Under the pieces are notes generated by a model. It made no database searches. It was not told the origin of the DNA and worked only from the letters and a program-made list of their open reading frames with translations. A program made the position numbers and the translations under genes. A stretch of 64,000 nt of DNA from the NCBI GenBank assembly GCA_047612485.1, contig JBLGAT010000005.1, forward strand, positions 1 to 64,000, given 5' to 3'. The DNA is from Sediminicola sp047612485 (GTDB lineage Bacteria > Bacteroidota > Bacteroidia > Flavobacteriales > Flavobacteriaceae). Positions 1 to 8,537 of the stretch are shown here, in pieces (positions within the stretch are counted from its first letter, which is position 1; the number at the start of each line of letters is the position of its first letter).

Positions 1-355
1 AGCTAGGCTTTGAAACATAACGGTAATCGGTTTCTAGGGCAAAGGTGATATTCGTAAATTCACGTTCTTTGTCCTCGGCGCCAAAAAAAACTAAAACATC
101 ATTTGTGTTTCCTTTAAGTTCTTCATAACTAATAGCTGCACCAATCATAAAGCGGTCTTTAACCGCATATTTGTAATGTACACTAGCAATACCTTTACTC
201 TCAACATCCTCAAAAACCATAGAGACATATTCATATAAGCTAAAAGCGCCATAACCTATACCAATTTGGCTTGTACCCTTGGTTTGGGCCTGTGTAAAAT
301 TTATAAAGAATGTGGTAAAAAGAAACCCTGAAATAATAATTTTTAAATTTTTCAT
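1..355 (-). CDS. Outer-membrane beta-barrel-like protein, N-terminal part
   Basis: The frame opens at the ATG at 353-355 and runs off the left edge, giving about 118 residues. It starts with a clear signal peptide (KNLKIIISGFLFTTFFINF, cut after TQAQ). What follows alternates polar and hydrophobic residues with glycines and aromatics, as in small outer-membrane beta-barrels (for example segments IGIGYGAFSLYEYVSMVF and ITFALETDYRYVSKP). I infer an OmpW/porin-like surface protein; the exact family is not recognisable from this part. It lies downstream of a terminator that isolates it from the next gene, so it probably has its own promoter between 356 and 410. Confidence 0.6.
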   Translation of the reverse strand, partial: MKNLKIIISGFLFTTFFINFTQAQTKGTSQIGIGYGAFSLYEYVSMVFEDVESKGIASVHYKYAVKDRFMIGAAISYEELKGNTNDVLVFFGAEDKEREFTNITFALETDYRYVSKPS

Positions 356-410
356 AATGTATTTACGTGTTGAATATAGAGATTTATGTGTGATTGGATG
401 GGTTTAAAAA

Positions 411-440
411 AAGAGCCCTAACTTCTACGTTAGGGCTCTT
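411..440 (-). terminator. Rho-independent terminator
   Basis: A perfect 12-bp inverted repeat (AAGAGCCCTAAC / GTTAGGGCTCTT) with a 6-base loop is followed, reading the minus strand, by a run of T. It fits as the terminator of the minus-strand lipoprotein gene ending at 531. Confidence 0.8.
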
Positions 441-530
441 AAGAATTACTATGAAAACTGTTCCCCCGAAAATTGACATACTAATTTTATTACTTATATA
501 GTCTTATGATGTAAGTATCTTAATGTATTA

Positions 531-2321
531 TTAATCACAAACGGCATCTGACTCAAAAACTGAAGTTGTAGCATCTACTGCTTGATCAAAGGTAGCCGTG
601 CCTCTAACTGTTATTTCGATAAAAGTCCCACCAATTTCTGTTATGGTACCAGTAAAGCCACCAAAAGCACTTTGGGTAGCCAATTCCTCACCACTCAAGA
701 TCCTACTTTCAGAATTTTTCCCTGTTATTTTAATTCGTTGAACAAAAGGTACCGTAATATTGGCATAACTTTGTATAGCATCATAAGTCAAGACTTGCCT
801 CCCTGGAGGGACAATAACCGTGCGTTCAGCGAATAGTGATTTTGAGGTTTCACTTTGCTCACCAACTACATCAGTTGACGATTCTGAGATTTCTTGACCT
901 AATTCTATTTCTTGCGAAACGCTACCTGTAACCTTAGCCCCTGTTCCAAAGAACGATGCCGACACTTCAGCTTCAACGGATACCGTTGTGTTTAGCCTAG
1001 TACTGGTAACAAACCCATTGGTTTTTTCCCAAGAAAGGGACATAACAGTAGTTTCTGATATTTGGCTACCTACTGTTTGGGATAAATCACGGGAACCACA
1101 ATTTTTAAGCGTACTATTGATCTTTAATGCATTTGTTGCAGCAGGTAATACGGGCTGCCCGTACCAGGTTGAAATATCTTCGGATGAATATTCAACATCT
1201 GAAGCAACAATTCTAAAATTTTGACCTTTTCCACCGCCTCTAGTGGTTAAAACTGTTCGGCTATAACTATCTGGGAATTGCTCAAATAGATCTCCGCCAT
1301 TATAACATATTCGATCATCTGTAATGAAAAATCTTAAAGGCGTATCTGAGTCGTAAGGTAATAGTTGAAAGGCGCCATTTTCTTTTTTTACACGAAATTT
1401 AACCCTATCACCCAAGTTTTCAAAATCTGAATTATCTGGAGTAATTGGTGAGTTAAAAATTTCTATATTATCATTACCGAAATTATTTTGTACCAAATAG
1501 GTATTAGTGTCCGCAGACCTAATGCTAAATACATTTTCTTCCCCTTCAACCTGTTGAAAATAAAACTGCTGTGTTTTATTATCGGGGGCAAAATCAGCCT
1601 CTGTATTTAGAGATGGATTTAGGGAATAACGTGCAATAACATCATCACATATAGTACCCGAAGTTCGCAACGTACCCCCAAAAGTAAGATTAGGTTTAGT
1701 ATCTAAGGCTTTAGATTCAATCTCACCATCTTTCGTAATTAATTGTAGAAAGTAAGGTGTTGCAGGGTTTAGGTACACTGTGGTATTCAAATCTTCCGCC
1801 TCCTCGGCAAATAACACTACCGCCTCGTTAGCATTATTGAATATTACTTTTTCTAAGGGCACCCTAAATTTTTCCTCATTCAAATCATCAAGCAAGACTA
1901 CATCTAGATTAATCCCATCCCTCAAATCTAGCACTGCTTCTTCTGATAAATCGGCTACAGCAAGTTTCAAAATAGCATAATTGGTATATTCGTTTACCTC
2001 TACTATTAAAGGTTCAAAAAAATCACTATCTGTTGGTATAATCTGCACTTTAGTAATGGCATAGCCTTTTTTAATGTATGCGCGTACATCTAGATATATA
2101 CCTATCTCGCCCATGAAAGTCGTCAATTCACTTTCATCTATTCCAGATTCTTCAATTAGCTCTCCCTGCCCACTATCTTCAGGCGGCTCTGTACCCGCAA
2201 TGGCTTCATCTTTACTACAAGCCGTAAAAAAAAGAAGGACCAGTAAGACTCCAAAAATTAAAACGGGCCTCACTTCCCAATTGGGTGTACATTTGTTGCG
2301 TAAATACGTTAACGTTTTCAT
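531..2321 (-). CDS. Lipoprotein with aerolysin-like pore-forming C-terminal module
   Basis: The open frame can begin at 2387, but the ATG at 2321 gives a better N-terminus: a lipoprotein signal with lipobox LFFTAC (Cys57 in long-frame numbering). Residues about 235-395 contain short repeated beta units (SADTNTYLVQNN, TPLRFFITDD) that look like a beta-trefoil. Residues about 430-600 show long stretches of alternating Ser/Thr and hydrophobics, then VIVPPGRQV near residue 528. This pattern is typical of the aerolysin/ETX-MTX2 pore-forming fold, including a possible membrane-inserting hairpin around residues 480-515. The assignment is by pattern only. The gene follows a histidine kinase and response regulator on the same strand, 133 bp after the regulator stop when counted from the chosen start, so it may be their target. 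Confidence 0.55.
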   Translation of the reverse strand: MKTLTYLRNKCTPNWEVRPVLIFGVLLVLLFFTACSKDEAIAGTEPPEDSGQGELIEESGIDESELTTFMGEIGIYLDVRAYIKKGYAITKVQIIPTDSDFFEPLIVEVNEYTNYAILKLAVADLSEEAVLDLRDGINLDVVLLDDLNEEKFRVPLEKVIFNNANEAVVLFAEEAEDLNTTVYLNPATPYFLQLITKDGEIESKALDTKPNLTFGGTLRTSGTICDDVIARYSLNPSLNTEADFAPDNKTQQFYFQQVEGEENVFSIRSADTNTYLVQNNFGNDNIEIFNSPITPDNSDFENLGDRVKFRVKKENGAFQLLPYDSDTPLRFFITDDRICYNGGDLFEQFPDSYSRTVLTTRGGGKGQNFRIVASDVEYSSEDISTWYGQPVLPAATNALKINSTLKNCGSRDLSQTVGSQISETTVMSLSWEKTNGFVTSTRLNTTVSVEAEVSASFFGTGAKVTGSVSQEIELGQEISESSTDVVGEQSETSKSLFAERTVIVPPGRQVLTYDAIQSYANITVPFVQRIKITGKNSESRILSGEELATQSAFGGFTGTITEIGGTFIEITVRGTATFDQAVDATTSVFESDAVCD

Positions 2322-2454
2322 ATTTTTTTTGGTTGAATTAATTTTCTTGCTTGTTACTTTTAGTAACTGGTGCAAGGTATTTAACAACCGGCCAAGCCAA
2401 AATACGTAGCATTACACAATTTTGCGTAGGGGTACGTAGTGGAAGGCAAAAGAC

Positions 2455-3099
2455 CTATAGATTGGAAAGAAACTCTTTGTATTCTTTGGTCCAAATGACG
2501 AGGGCATCAGTTTCTGGAGAAAGATCTAGCTTGGCAATAATGTTAGAACGGTGTTTTTCTACCGTTCTGCTGGAGATACTTAAAAGCTCCCCTATCTCTT
2601 TTGAAGAGTTGCCCTGTGCCACCAAACGCACAATGGTCCGCTCTGATGGGGAAAGCAGTTTTATTTTCTGTAACTCTGGGGTAATTTCATTATCTATAAC
2701 CTCATTAAAAACCGGACTAAAATAAGGCACCCCTTTACTTACACTCTGTATACACTGATGCAGCTCTATAAAAGGCTCGTCTTTTATCATATAGCCAGAT
2801 ATATTCAATAGTTTGGCCTTATGGATAAACCCTTTTTCCTTATGGGAGGTAAGGATAATAAATTTGGTGTCAATTTGCCTTTCAATGCATTTTTTAATGA
2901 CTTCAAAGCCATCTAACATGGGCATCTCCACATCTAAAAGTGCTATGGTGGGGTTAAAAGCTATAATCTTCTCTAAAGCTTGGGCGCCATTTTCTGCTGT
3001 GGCTACTATAGTATAATTATATTCATTTAACTCATCAACCAGACCCTTTAATAACATGGGGTGGTCATCTGCAACTACAAGCGTTATGTTTTTATTCAT
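2455..3099 (-). CDS. NarL/LuxR-family response regulator
   Basis: This 214-residue protein has an N-terminal receiver domain: acidic pair at VVADDHP, phosphoacceptor Asp56 in ALLDVEMP, switch residue in ILTSHKEKG and Lys in GYMIKDEP. The C-terminal about 65 residues form a LuxR-type helix-turn-helix (LSPSERTIVRLVAQGNSSKE, then the recognition helix SSRTVEKHRSNIIAKLDL). It should bind DNA when phosphorylated. Its ATG directly abuts the stop codon of the upstream histidine kinase, so the two are translationally coupled and form a cognate pair. The lipoprotein gene at 531-2321 follows on the same strand. Confidence 0.93.
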   Translation of the reverse strand: MNKNITLVVADDHPMLLKGLVDELNEYNYTIVATAENGAQALEKIIAFNPTIALLDVEMPMLDGFEVIKKCIERQIDTKFIILTSHKEKGFIHKAKLLNISGYMIKDEPFIELHQCIQSVSKGVPYFSPVFNEVIDNEITPELQKIKLLSPSERTIVRLVAQGNSSKEIGELLSISSRTVEKHRSNIIAKLDLSPETDALVIWTKEYKEFLSNL

Positions 3100-5010
3100 T
3101 TATACAGGAATTTTAACGAATAGGGTTGTTCCCTCTTCTTTTTCACTCTCTATGGACAAGCTGCCTTTTAGAATGCGTATCCGCTCTGCCATAGTTTTTA
3201 AACCAAGACTATTTTGTATGGTGGCTTTATCCGTTTGAAAACCTTGCCCATTATCTTTAATTAAAACTTCAATAACCTTTTTATGCCTTACAATAGTAAC
3301 TATTAATGTTTTGGCAAGGGAATGCTTCAGTACATTGTTTACCGCTTCTTGAATAAACCGATAAAAATTAAGGGTTTCCGATTCATTAAAATCAGCATTG
3401 ATATCCTCTATTTCTACCGAGAAAAACATATCCGTTTCTCCGTCTAAATCAAACAATAGCTGCTCAATACTTGCGTTAAGCCCCAACAGGTTTAGCGTTG
3501 CTGGGTATAGGTCCCTAGAAATACTCCTTACTTCTTCTAAAGCGGTATAGGCCAGTGCTGATAATTCTGGTTGATCTAAATTTTGGGCCTTCTTCTTAAT
3601 AAAAGTCAGCTGCTGCCCCACACTGTCATGAAGGTCTTTGGATACCCGTGTTCGCTCGTTTTCTTGCGCTAAGATTAAATTTTGAGAAAAAGATTCTTGA
3701 AGCTTTTGCTCTTTCTTTGCCTCATTTCGTGATCGAAACACCAAAATAAAACCAAAAATTGAAAGTAGTGCTGCTCCTCCAAATAAAAGCCCATAGCTTT
3801 TCATCTTGTTCTGGTTGTCCAAGAGGGCAATATCTTTTTTTTGTGTCTCTATTTGAAAATTGCGTTTTTCGGTTTTGTATTGTATTTGCAACTCATTGAT
3901 CCGAGCTGCCTTTTGTGTAGTGAATATACTATCGCTTAGCCTATTGTGTTTTTGGAAATTATCATACGAACTTTTATAATTTTGAAGAGCATAATCGCAT
4001 TTTGAGATTAAGTAATACCCCCAACTTTCTTGATTTACGCTTTCGTTCTTAGCGTATCTTACCGCTTCTAAGGCATACTCTTTAGCTTGGGCAAACTGGT
4101 TCATCTTCATAAACGTTTCAGCAATGTCATTGCAGGTATGGGCAGTACTCCTATTTTTATTGACTTCTTTTTTAAGTTCCAGGGCTTTAAAAAGATAGTC
4201 TAAAGATTCTTCAAATTCACCTTTAGCTCTTAGGGTAGATCCTATATTGCCCAATAAGATGGCTTTATTATCAATATTATTTAGCCTATCCTCATCATTA
4301 GGCGCAAATTTTTCCACTAGAAGCAGGCCCGATTTGAAATAGGTCAGCGCTTCTTCATAATTTTCTCTCTTTTGGCTTAAAGCACCTAGATTTAAGTACG
4401 TAAGTATTAAACCTTTGTCATCATTATTTTTCTCTTGAAGTTGTAATGCGTTTTTGAAATTTAATTCTGCATTCTTGTAATCGCCGGTAACTAGATAAAT
4501 AGCTCCTATTTGTGTGGATGATTTTATAATTTCCTTTTCTTCCTTAAGGGTTTCATTAAGCCTTAAAGACTCAAAGGAATAAAATAAGCCTTTTTCAAAA
4601 TCTGAGATTCTGTTATAACTCTTTCCTATTTTATAGTAGCACTTGGCAACATCAGCTTTTTTGTCAAGGTTTTGAAAACTGACCAATGCGGTATTAAAAA
4701 AGGTTAAAGCTTGGGTGATATCTTTTGTTTGAAGAAAATAGTCCCCCACATGGTAAGCTCCCAGAGCAGTTAAAGGTTCATTGTTTATTTCTATAGCTTT
4801 TTGAAGTCCAGAATTTAAATTTTCATAAGCATTTTCTAACTCCTTATTTTTTAGGAGAGTAGTTCCTATGGCATAATAGGCTTTTATGATTATGGTCTCA
4901 TTAGCTGTGGCAAGCTGAACAATTTGCTCTGAACTATCCACTTTTTGATGGTTTTGTCCTCTTAAAAATGAAAAGAGGAGACAGCATACTACTAATAAGA
5001 TATGTTTCAA
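3100..5010 (-). CDS. TPR sensor histidine kinase (HisKA_3 type)
   Basis: The 636-residue protein starts with a signal peptide (HILLVVCCLLFSFLRGQ) followed by about six tetratricopeptide repeats to residue about 350, which should lie in the periplasm. A coiled-coil and one membrane segment (YGLLFGGAALLSIFGFILVF, near residue 410) lead to the cytoplasmic kinase. The phosphoacceptor His is in RVSKDLHDSVGQQL, and the ATPase domain carries EAVNNVLKHS (N box), DNGQGF (G1) and LGLKTMAERI. This is the arrangement of flavobacterial TPR kinases that pair with NarL-type regulators. It is the first gene of the minus-strand operon with the response regulator. The signal sensed is unknown. Confidence 0.92.
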   Translation of the reverse strand: MKHILLVVCCLLFSFLRGQNHQKVDSSEQIVQLATANETIIIKAYYAIGTTLLKNKELENAYENLNSGLQKAIEINNEPLTALGAYHVGDYFLQTKDITQALTFFNTALVSFQNLDKKADVAKCYYKIGKSYNRISDFEKGLFYSFESLRLNETLKEEKEIIKSSTQIGAIYLVTGDYKNAELNFKNALQLQEKNNDDKGLILTYLNLGALSQKRENYEEALTYFKSGLLLVEKFAPNDEDRLNNIDNKAILLGNIGSTLRAKGEFEESLDYLFKALELKKEVNKNRSTAHTCNDIAETFMKMNQFAQAKEYALEAVRYAKNESVNQESWGYYLISKCDYALQNYKSSYDNFQKHNRLSDSIFTTQKAARINELQIQYKTEKRNFQIETQKKDIALLDNQNKMKSYGLLFGGAALLSIFGFILVFRSRNEAKKEQKLQESFSQNLILAQENERTRVSKDLHDSVGQQLTFIKKKAQNLDQPELSALAYTALEEVRSISRDLYPATLNLLGLNASIEQLLFDLDGETDMFFSVEIEDINADFNESETLNFYRFIQEAVNNVLKHSLAKTLIVTIVRHKKVIEVLIKDNGQGFQTDKATIQNSLGLKTMAERIRILKGSLSIESEKEEGTTLFVKIPV

Positions 5011-5136
5011 TGTGGTATGGTTATTTTAAAAGATATGCTTTAATATCAAAGCCGTTTTACTGGAATATTGAAAATATGTAGAAACTATAATTTAATTATA
5101 AAGGATAATTGATAGTCCACTTTTTTAATCCCCTTC

Positions 5137-6180
5137 TCATGTAGTTACCATCTCTTTTTTACCTAATAAACGTAGCATCTTGGTATGATCTATTATCGCA
5201 CGGGCCATACTCTTTTTCACATGATAGGACATGCCAAAATCCTCTGCAGTATCTGCAACAATTTTAGTTAATTTTTTATAATGTACATGACATACATCTG
5301 GGAGTACATGATGTTCCACTTGGTAATTTAAACCACCTAACAGCCAAAATAACAACTTACTGTTTGGCGAAAAATTACTGGTCGTGGCAAATTGGTGCGC
5401 ATACCAATCGTTTTTCATCATGCCCTTGGTATTTGGGAGTGGAAAGTCATTGGCTGGCATAATATGGGCTATTTGAAAAACAACACTCACCAAAATTCCC
5501 GTAACCACATGCATGCATAAAAAGGCCAATAGAATTAACCACCAAGATTGGGGTATCATTAGCATGGGTAGAACAAGCGCATAGGAATAATAGAACAGTT
5601 TCCAAGCGGTCATACTTGCAAGCGCAGTTTTATATTCATTTTTTTTGTCTAAAAAGCCCATATCCCTATAGCGTTTTAGACGCACAAAATCCTTGGTCGT
5701 TATCCAGGAGATGGTAGATATACTATAAAAAAACCAGATGTATATATGCTGATATTGGTGTATCCAATAGTGTTTGGCATGAGGTGAAAAACGCAAGAAA
5801 AAGGGGGCGTTAAGATCATCATCTGCCTCGTCAATATTGGTATAGGTGTGATGCAGTATATTATGCTGTATTTTCCAAACCGTGGCGTTGGCTCCAATCA
5901 AATTAAAGGAATAGCCCAACAGCGTATTAATTCTTTTGTTTTTAGAATACGATCCGTGAATGGCATCGTGCATAACCCCCATTCCAATTCCGGCCATTCC
6001 AAAGCCACTTATAAGATAAAGTAAAAAAAGGAGCCAAACAGTTGTGACTGTTCCTGTAGCCAACACTATTAAGGGTACAAAAAATAAGGAAAGCATTATT
6101 ATGGTCTTAACATACATGTTTGCATTGCCATTTCTACTCTCGTTATTGTTTTTAAAATAAAGATTTACTCGGCGCCTCAA
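5137..6180 (-). CDS. Membrane fatty-acid desaturase, linoleoyl-CoA/front-end type
   Basis: The protein has the three histidine boxes of membrane di-iron desaturases: HDAIHG, HNILHH and the front-end type QVEHH, with hydrophobic pairs between them. No cytochrome b5 domain is present, as is usual for bacterial members of this family. The only canonical in-frame start is a TTG at 6178-6180, but the frame stays open upstream to 6243 and encodes IDNPKFSRSVNSDFSKTL, which looks like the normal N-terminus of this family. The true start may therefore be a non-ATG codon (ATC at 6229-6231 or ATA at 6241-6243), or an ATG that has mutated. Expected role: introducing a double bond toward the carboxyl end of an acyl chain at the inner membrane. 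Confidence 0.85.
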   Translation of the reverse strand: MRRRVNLYFKNNNESRNGNANMYVKTIIMLSLFFVPLIVLATGTVTTVWLLFLLYLISGFGMAGIGMGVMHDAIHGSYSKNKRINTLLGYSFNLIGANATVWKIQHNILHHTYTNIDEADDDLNAPFFLRFSPHAKHYWIHQYQHIYIWFFYSISTISWITTKDFVRLKRYRDMGFLDKKNEYKTALASMTAWKLFYYSYALVLPMLMIPQSWWLILLAFLCMHVVTGILVSVVFQIAHIMPANDFPLPNTKGMMKNDWYAHQFATTSNFSPNSKLLFWLLGGLNYQVEHHVLPDVCHVHYKKLTKIVADTAEDFGMSYHVKKSMARAIIDHTKMLRLLGKKEMVTT

Positions 6181-6295
6181 CGTTTTTGAGAAGTCGGAAT
6201 TTACTGATCTTGAGAATTTTGGATTATCGATATACTTACATATTTAAATTAATAGAGCACCACTATTTCATGTAATGCCCAACTATAAGCCTAAT

Positions 6296-6311
6296 ATTCA
6301 GTGCACTGAAT
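6296..6311. promoter_or_regulatory. 16-bp perfect palindrome, candidate operator
   Basis: The sequence ATTCAGTGCACTGAAT is its own reverse complement. It sits 65 bp before the likely N-terminus of the desaturase gene, in the non-coding interval 6244-6476. A dimeric regulator could bind here; a Crp-fold regulator is encoded nearby at 7910. This is inference from symmetry and position only. Confidence 0.35.
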
Positions 6312-6476
6312 CCTCGGAATGAATACAACTTTTGAGAATGTACAAGGACTTTAATGAAATGGAGAAAGTGAAGGATTGAGCATTAAGTTGAAAAAATAGC
6401 CAATCTAAATAACTAACATTCATAATATAGGTTAAATAAACGATAGTTTAAGAAACCTTTTGTTAAAGAATGGCTT

Positions 6477-7412
6477 TTAAAATGTAATGACCGTTTTACC
6501 TATACTCTTTCCTGATTCCTGCATGTGATGCGCCTTTTTAAGATTTTCCACCGTGAAGCCTTCTAATGTAGTCGTTAAGGTTGGTTGAAGCGTACCTGCA
6601 TCCAATAGATCCGCTATTTCATTTAGGATTTGATGTTGTTTCTCTATATCCTCTGTGGTGTACATGGAACGGGTATACATTAATTCCCAAGAAAAAGTGA
6701 CGCTTTTGTTTTTGAGTAAATTTAAGTTTAACGGGGCACTGCTCCCTGTAATGGAAACTATATGTCCCTGTGGTTTTATGATTTCTGTTGCAATTTCCCA
6801 ATACCCTTCCAGATCCACAAAATCCAGAATATAATTAACTTGGCTGTGCCCTATCTTTTCCAATTCTTCTTTGAGGTGGTAGTGATTCACCACATAATCT
6901 GCTCCTAACCCCTTACACCATTTGCTGGAGTCTTCCCGTGAAGCCGTGGCAATTACGGTAAGATTCCCCAATTTTTTGGCTAACTGTATGGCAATAGAGC
7001 CTACCCCGCCTGCCCCGGCAAGGATCAAAACAGATTTTCCCTTGTCCTTTTCCGTTTCAATCCTGATACGGTCGAAAAGAGCTTCATAGGCGGTTAAACT
7101 TGTCAATGGCATTGCAGCAGCTCCTTGTGATGTCTCTGGCGTAGTACACTTGGTCCCCAGCCTGGAATTTTGATGTTTTATCGCCTACGGCCTTTACAGT
7201 TCCCACGGCATCCCATCCAATAATTTTAGGAGTGTCCAACACCGTATACTTGGCCGCATTTTGTCTGATCTTAAAATCAACAGGGTTAACCGATATTGCT
7301 GCTATTTTAACCAATAGATCGTATCCAGAAGGAGTTGGTTTTTAATTTCAAACCGGATAAAGCTATCCTTTTCCGTGATAGGTAATGATTGTTTAAATCC
7401 TATTGCTTTCAT
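6477..7412 (-). pseudogene. Zinc-type alcohol dehydrogenase/quinone oxidoreductase, broken
   Basis: The ATG at 7410-7412 opens MKAIGFKQSLPITEKDSF, the usual N-terminus of this NADPH-dependent MDR-family enzyme (normally about 335 residues). Near 7340 the frame shifts at a run of five A (one A short of in-frame). It resumes as PTPSGYDLLVKIAAISVNPV and continues to VYYARDITRS. Near 7110 a second break loses roughly 25-30 codons and changes frame. Reading resumes at GAAAMPLTSLTAYEALFDRI, with an intact Rossmann motif (GAGGVGSIAIQLAK) and C-terminus GKTVITF. Two independent lesions argue for a true pseudogene rather than a sequencing error. Confidence 0.85.
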
Positions 7413-7533
7413 ATCATTAATATTTCTTTGGCTTCCATTAAGGTCTACTAGTTTTCAACGTAGTCGCCTCCATACGTTAATTTAACCATAATGGGGATAA
7501 TGAACATTTAAAACGAAGCGCGTATTGATTTAA

Positions 7534-7815
7534 TTACGAAGTCACTTTTTTAAAGGCCTCTTTAACTATGGCAATATCATTAAAGCCACTAAATTCGCTG
7601 AATCCAATAGACAGTAAAGTGCCATCGGCCAGTGTCAAAGGCTGACCCCCTACCCATCCTATTAGATCAGGTAGTTCTATTGGAGCGTCCTCGGGATCCA
7701 TCCCCCCACCGAATACTATTTTTTCATAGTCGCCAGTGCGGTAATTAAACAATGTTGCCTCTACTGTTAGCTCGGAATAATTATAGCCTAAAATAAAGTG
7801 GTTGTTAGAGGCACT
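7534..7815 (-). pseudogene. Unrecognised C-terminal gene fragment
   Basis: The frame is open from 7815 to the stop at 7534 (about 93 codons) but has no ATG; the only alternative start is a TTG at 7752. The peptide (with NHFILGYNYSELTVEATLFN at its start and FSGFNDIAIVKEAF near its end) reads like part of a beta-rich protein. I do not recognise the family. Its position beside the broken dehydrogenase gene suggests the 5' part was deleted. Confidence 0.35.
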
Positions 7816-7874
7816 TTACTGCAGTACTTGTTTGCTTCATTTATAAAAACAAAATACTATTCTAACTGAATCAT

Positions 7875-7882
7875 TATATTTG
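7875..7882 (+). promoter_or_regulatory. Bacteroidota -7 promoter element
   Basis: TATATTTG matches the TAnnTTTG -7 consensus of Bacteroidota housekeeping promoters and lies 28 bp before the GTG start of the Crp-type regulator. A clear -33 TTG at the right spacing is not seen. Confidence 0.35.
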
Positions 7883-7909
7883 CAATCATAAATTATAGTA
7901 ATATACAGC

Positions 7910-8482
7910 GTGCTTCAGATAAAAGAATATTTAGATCAAATAGCCACTATTTCAGATTTTGACTGGAATTTTTTTACTTCTAGATTACATCGAAGGGTTA
8001 TTAAAAAAAAAGAAATTTTTTTAAAAACAGGTGATGTGGAAAATCATATTTCATTTATAGATTCTGGTGTGGTACGTTTATTTATTCCTAAAGATAACCC
8101 CGAGAAAGAAATTACTTTTGGCTTCAGTTTTAAAGATCAATTTATTAGTGCATATGATTCTTTCCTTACCCGTACGCCTTCATTATACCAGTTACAAGCC
8201 CTTACAGATACCACGATTTTAAGTATAACCTATGATGATTTACAGGAGGTTTATAAAACAACACAGATAGGGAACCTTATAGGAAGGTTAACGGCAGAGC
8301 GTCTATTCTTGAGCAAATCAAAACGAGAACAATACCTGCTGAACCTAACAGCAGAAGAACGTTATCTCAAACTATTTAAAGAGCGCCCAGAGTTAATAAA
8401 GGTTATTCCACTTAAATATATAAGTTCTTACATTGGAGTTACTGCGCAGGCTTTAAGTCGTATTCGTAAGCGAATTTCTTGA
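7910..8482 (+). CDS. Crp/Fnr-fold transcriptional regulator
   Basis: The 190-residue protein has an N-terminal cyclic-nucleotide-binding-like beta barrel (KEIFLKTGDVENHISFIDSG, then ITFGFSFKDQFISAY) and a short C-terminal winged helix (LKYISSYIGVTAQALSRIRK). It belongs to the flavobacterial Crp-like group that lacks an obvious cAMP-binding Arg/Ser phosphate cassette, so its ligand is unknown. The start is the GTG at 7910. A desaturase gene follows 55 bp downstream on the same strand, so the two are probably co-transcribed, which would suggest a role in lipid or cold adaptation. Confidence 0.85.
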   Translation: MLQIKEYLDQIATISDFDWNFFTSRLHRRVIKKKEIFLKTGDVENHISFIDSGVVRLFIPKDNPEKEITFGFSFKDQFISAYDSFLTRTPSLYQLQALTDTTILSITYDDLQEVYKTTQIGNLIGRLTAERLFLSKSKREQYLLNLTAEERYLKLFKERPELIKVIPLKYISSYIGVTAQALSRIRKRIS

Positions 8483-8537
8483 TTTGGGTTCATTGTACCA
8501 ATAAAGAGATGAAATTATCTTTGTTAAAAAAAAAACA

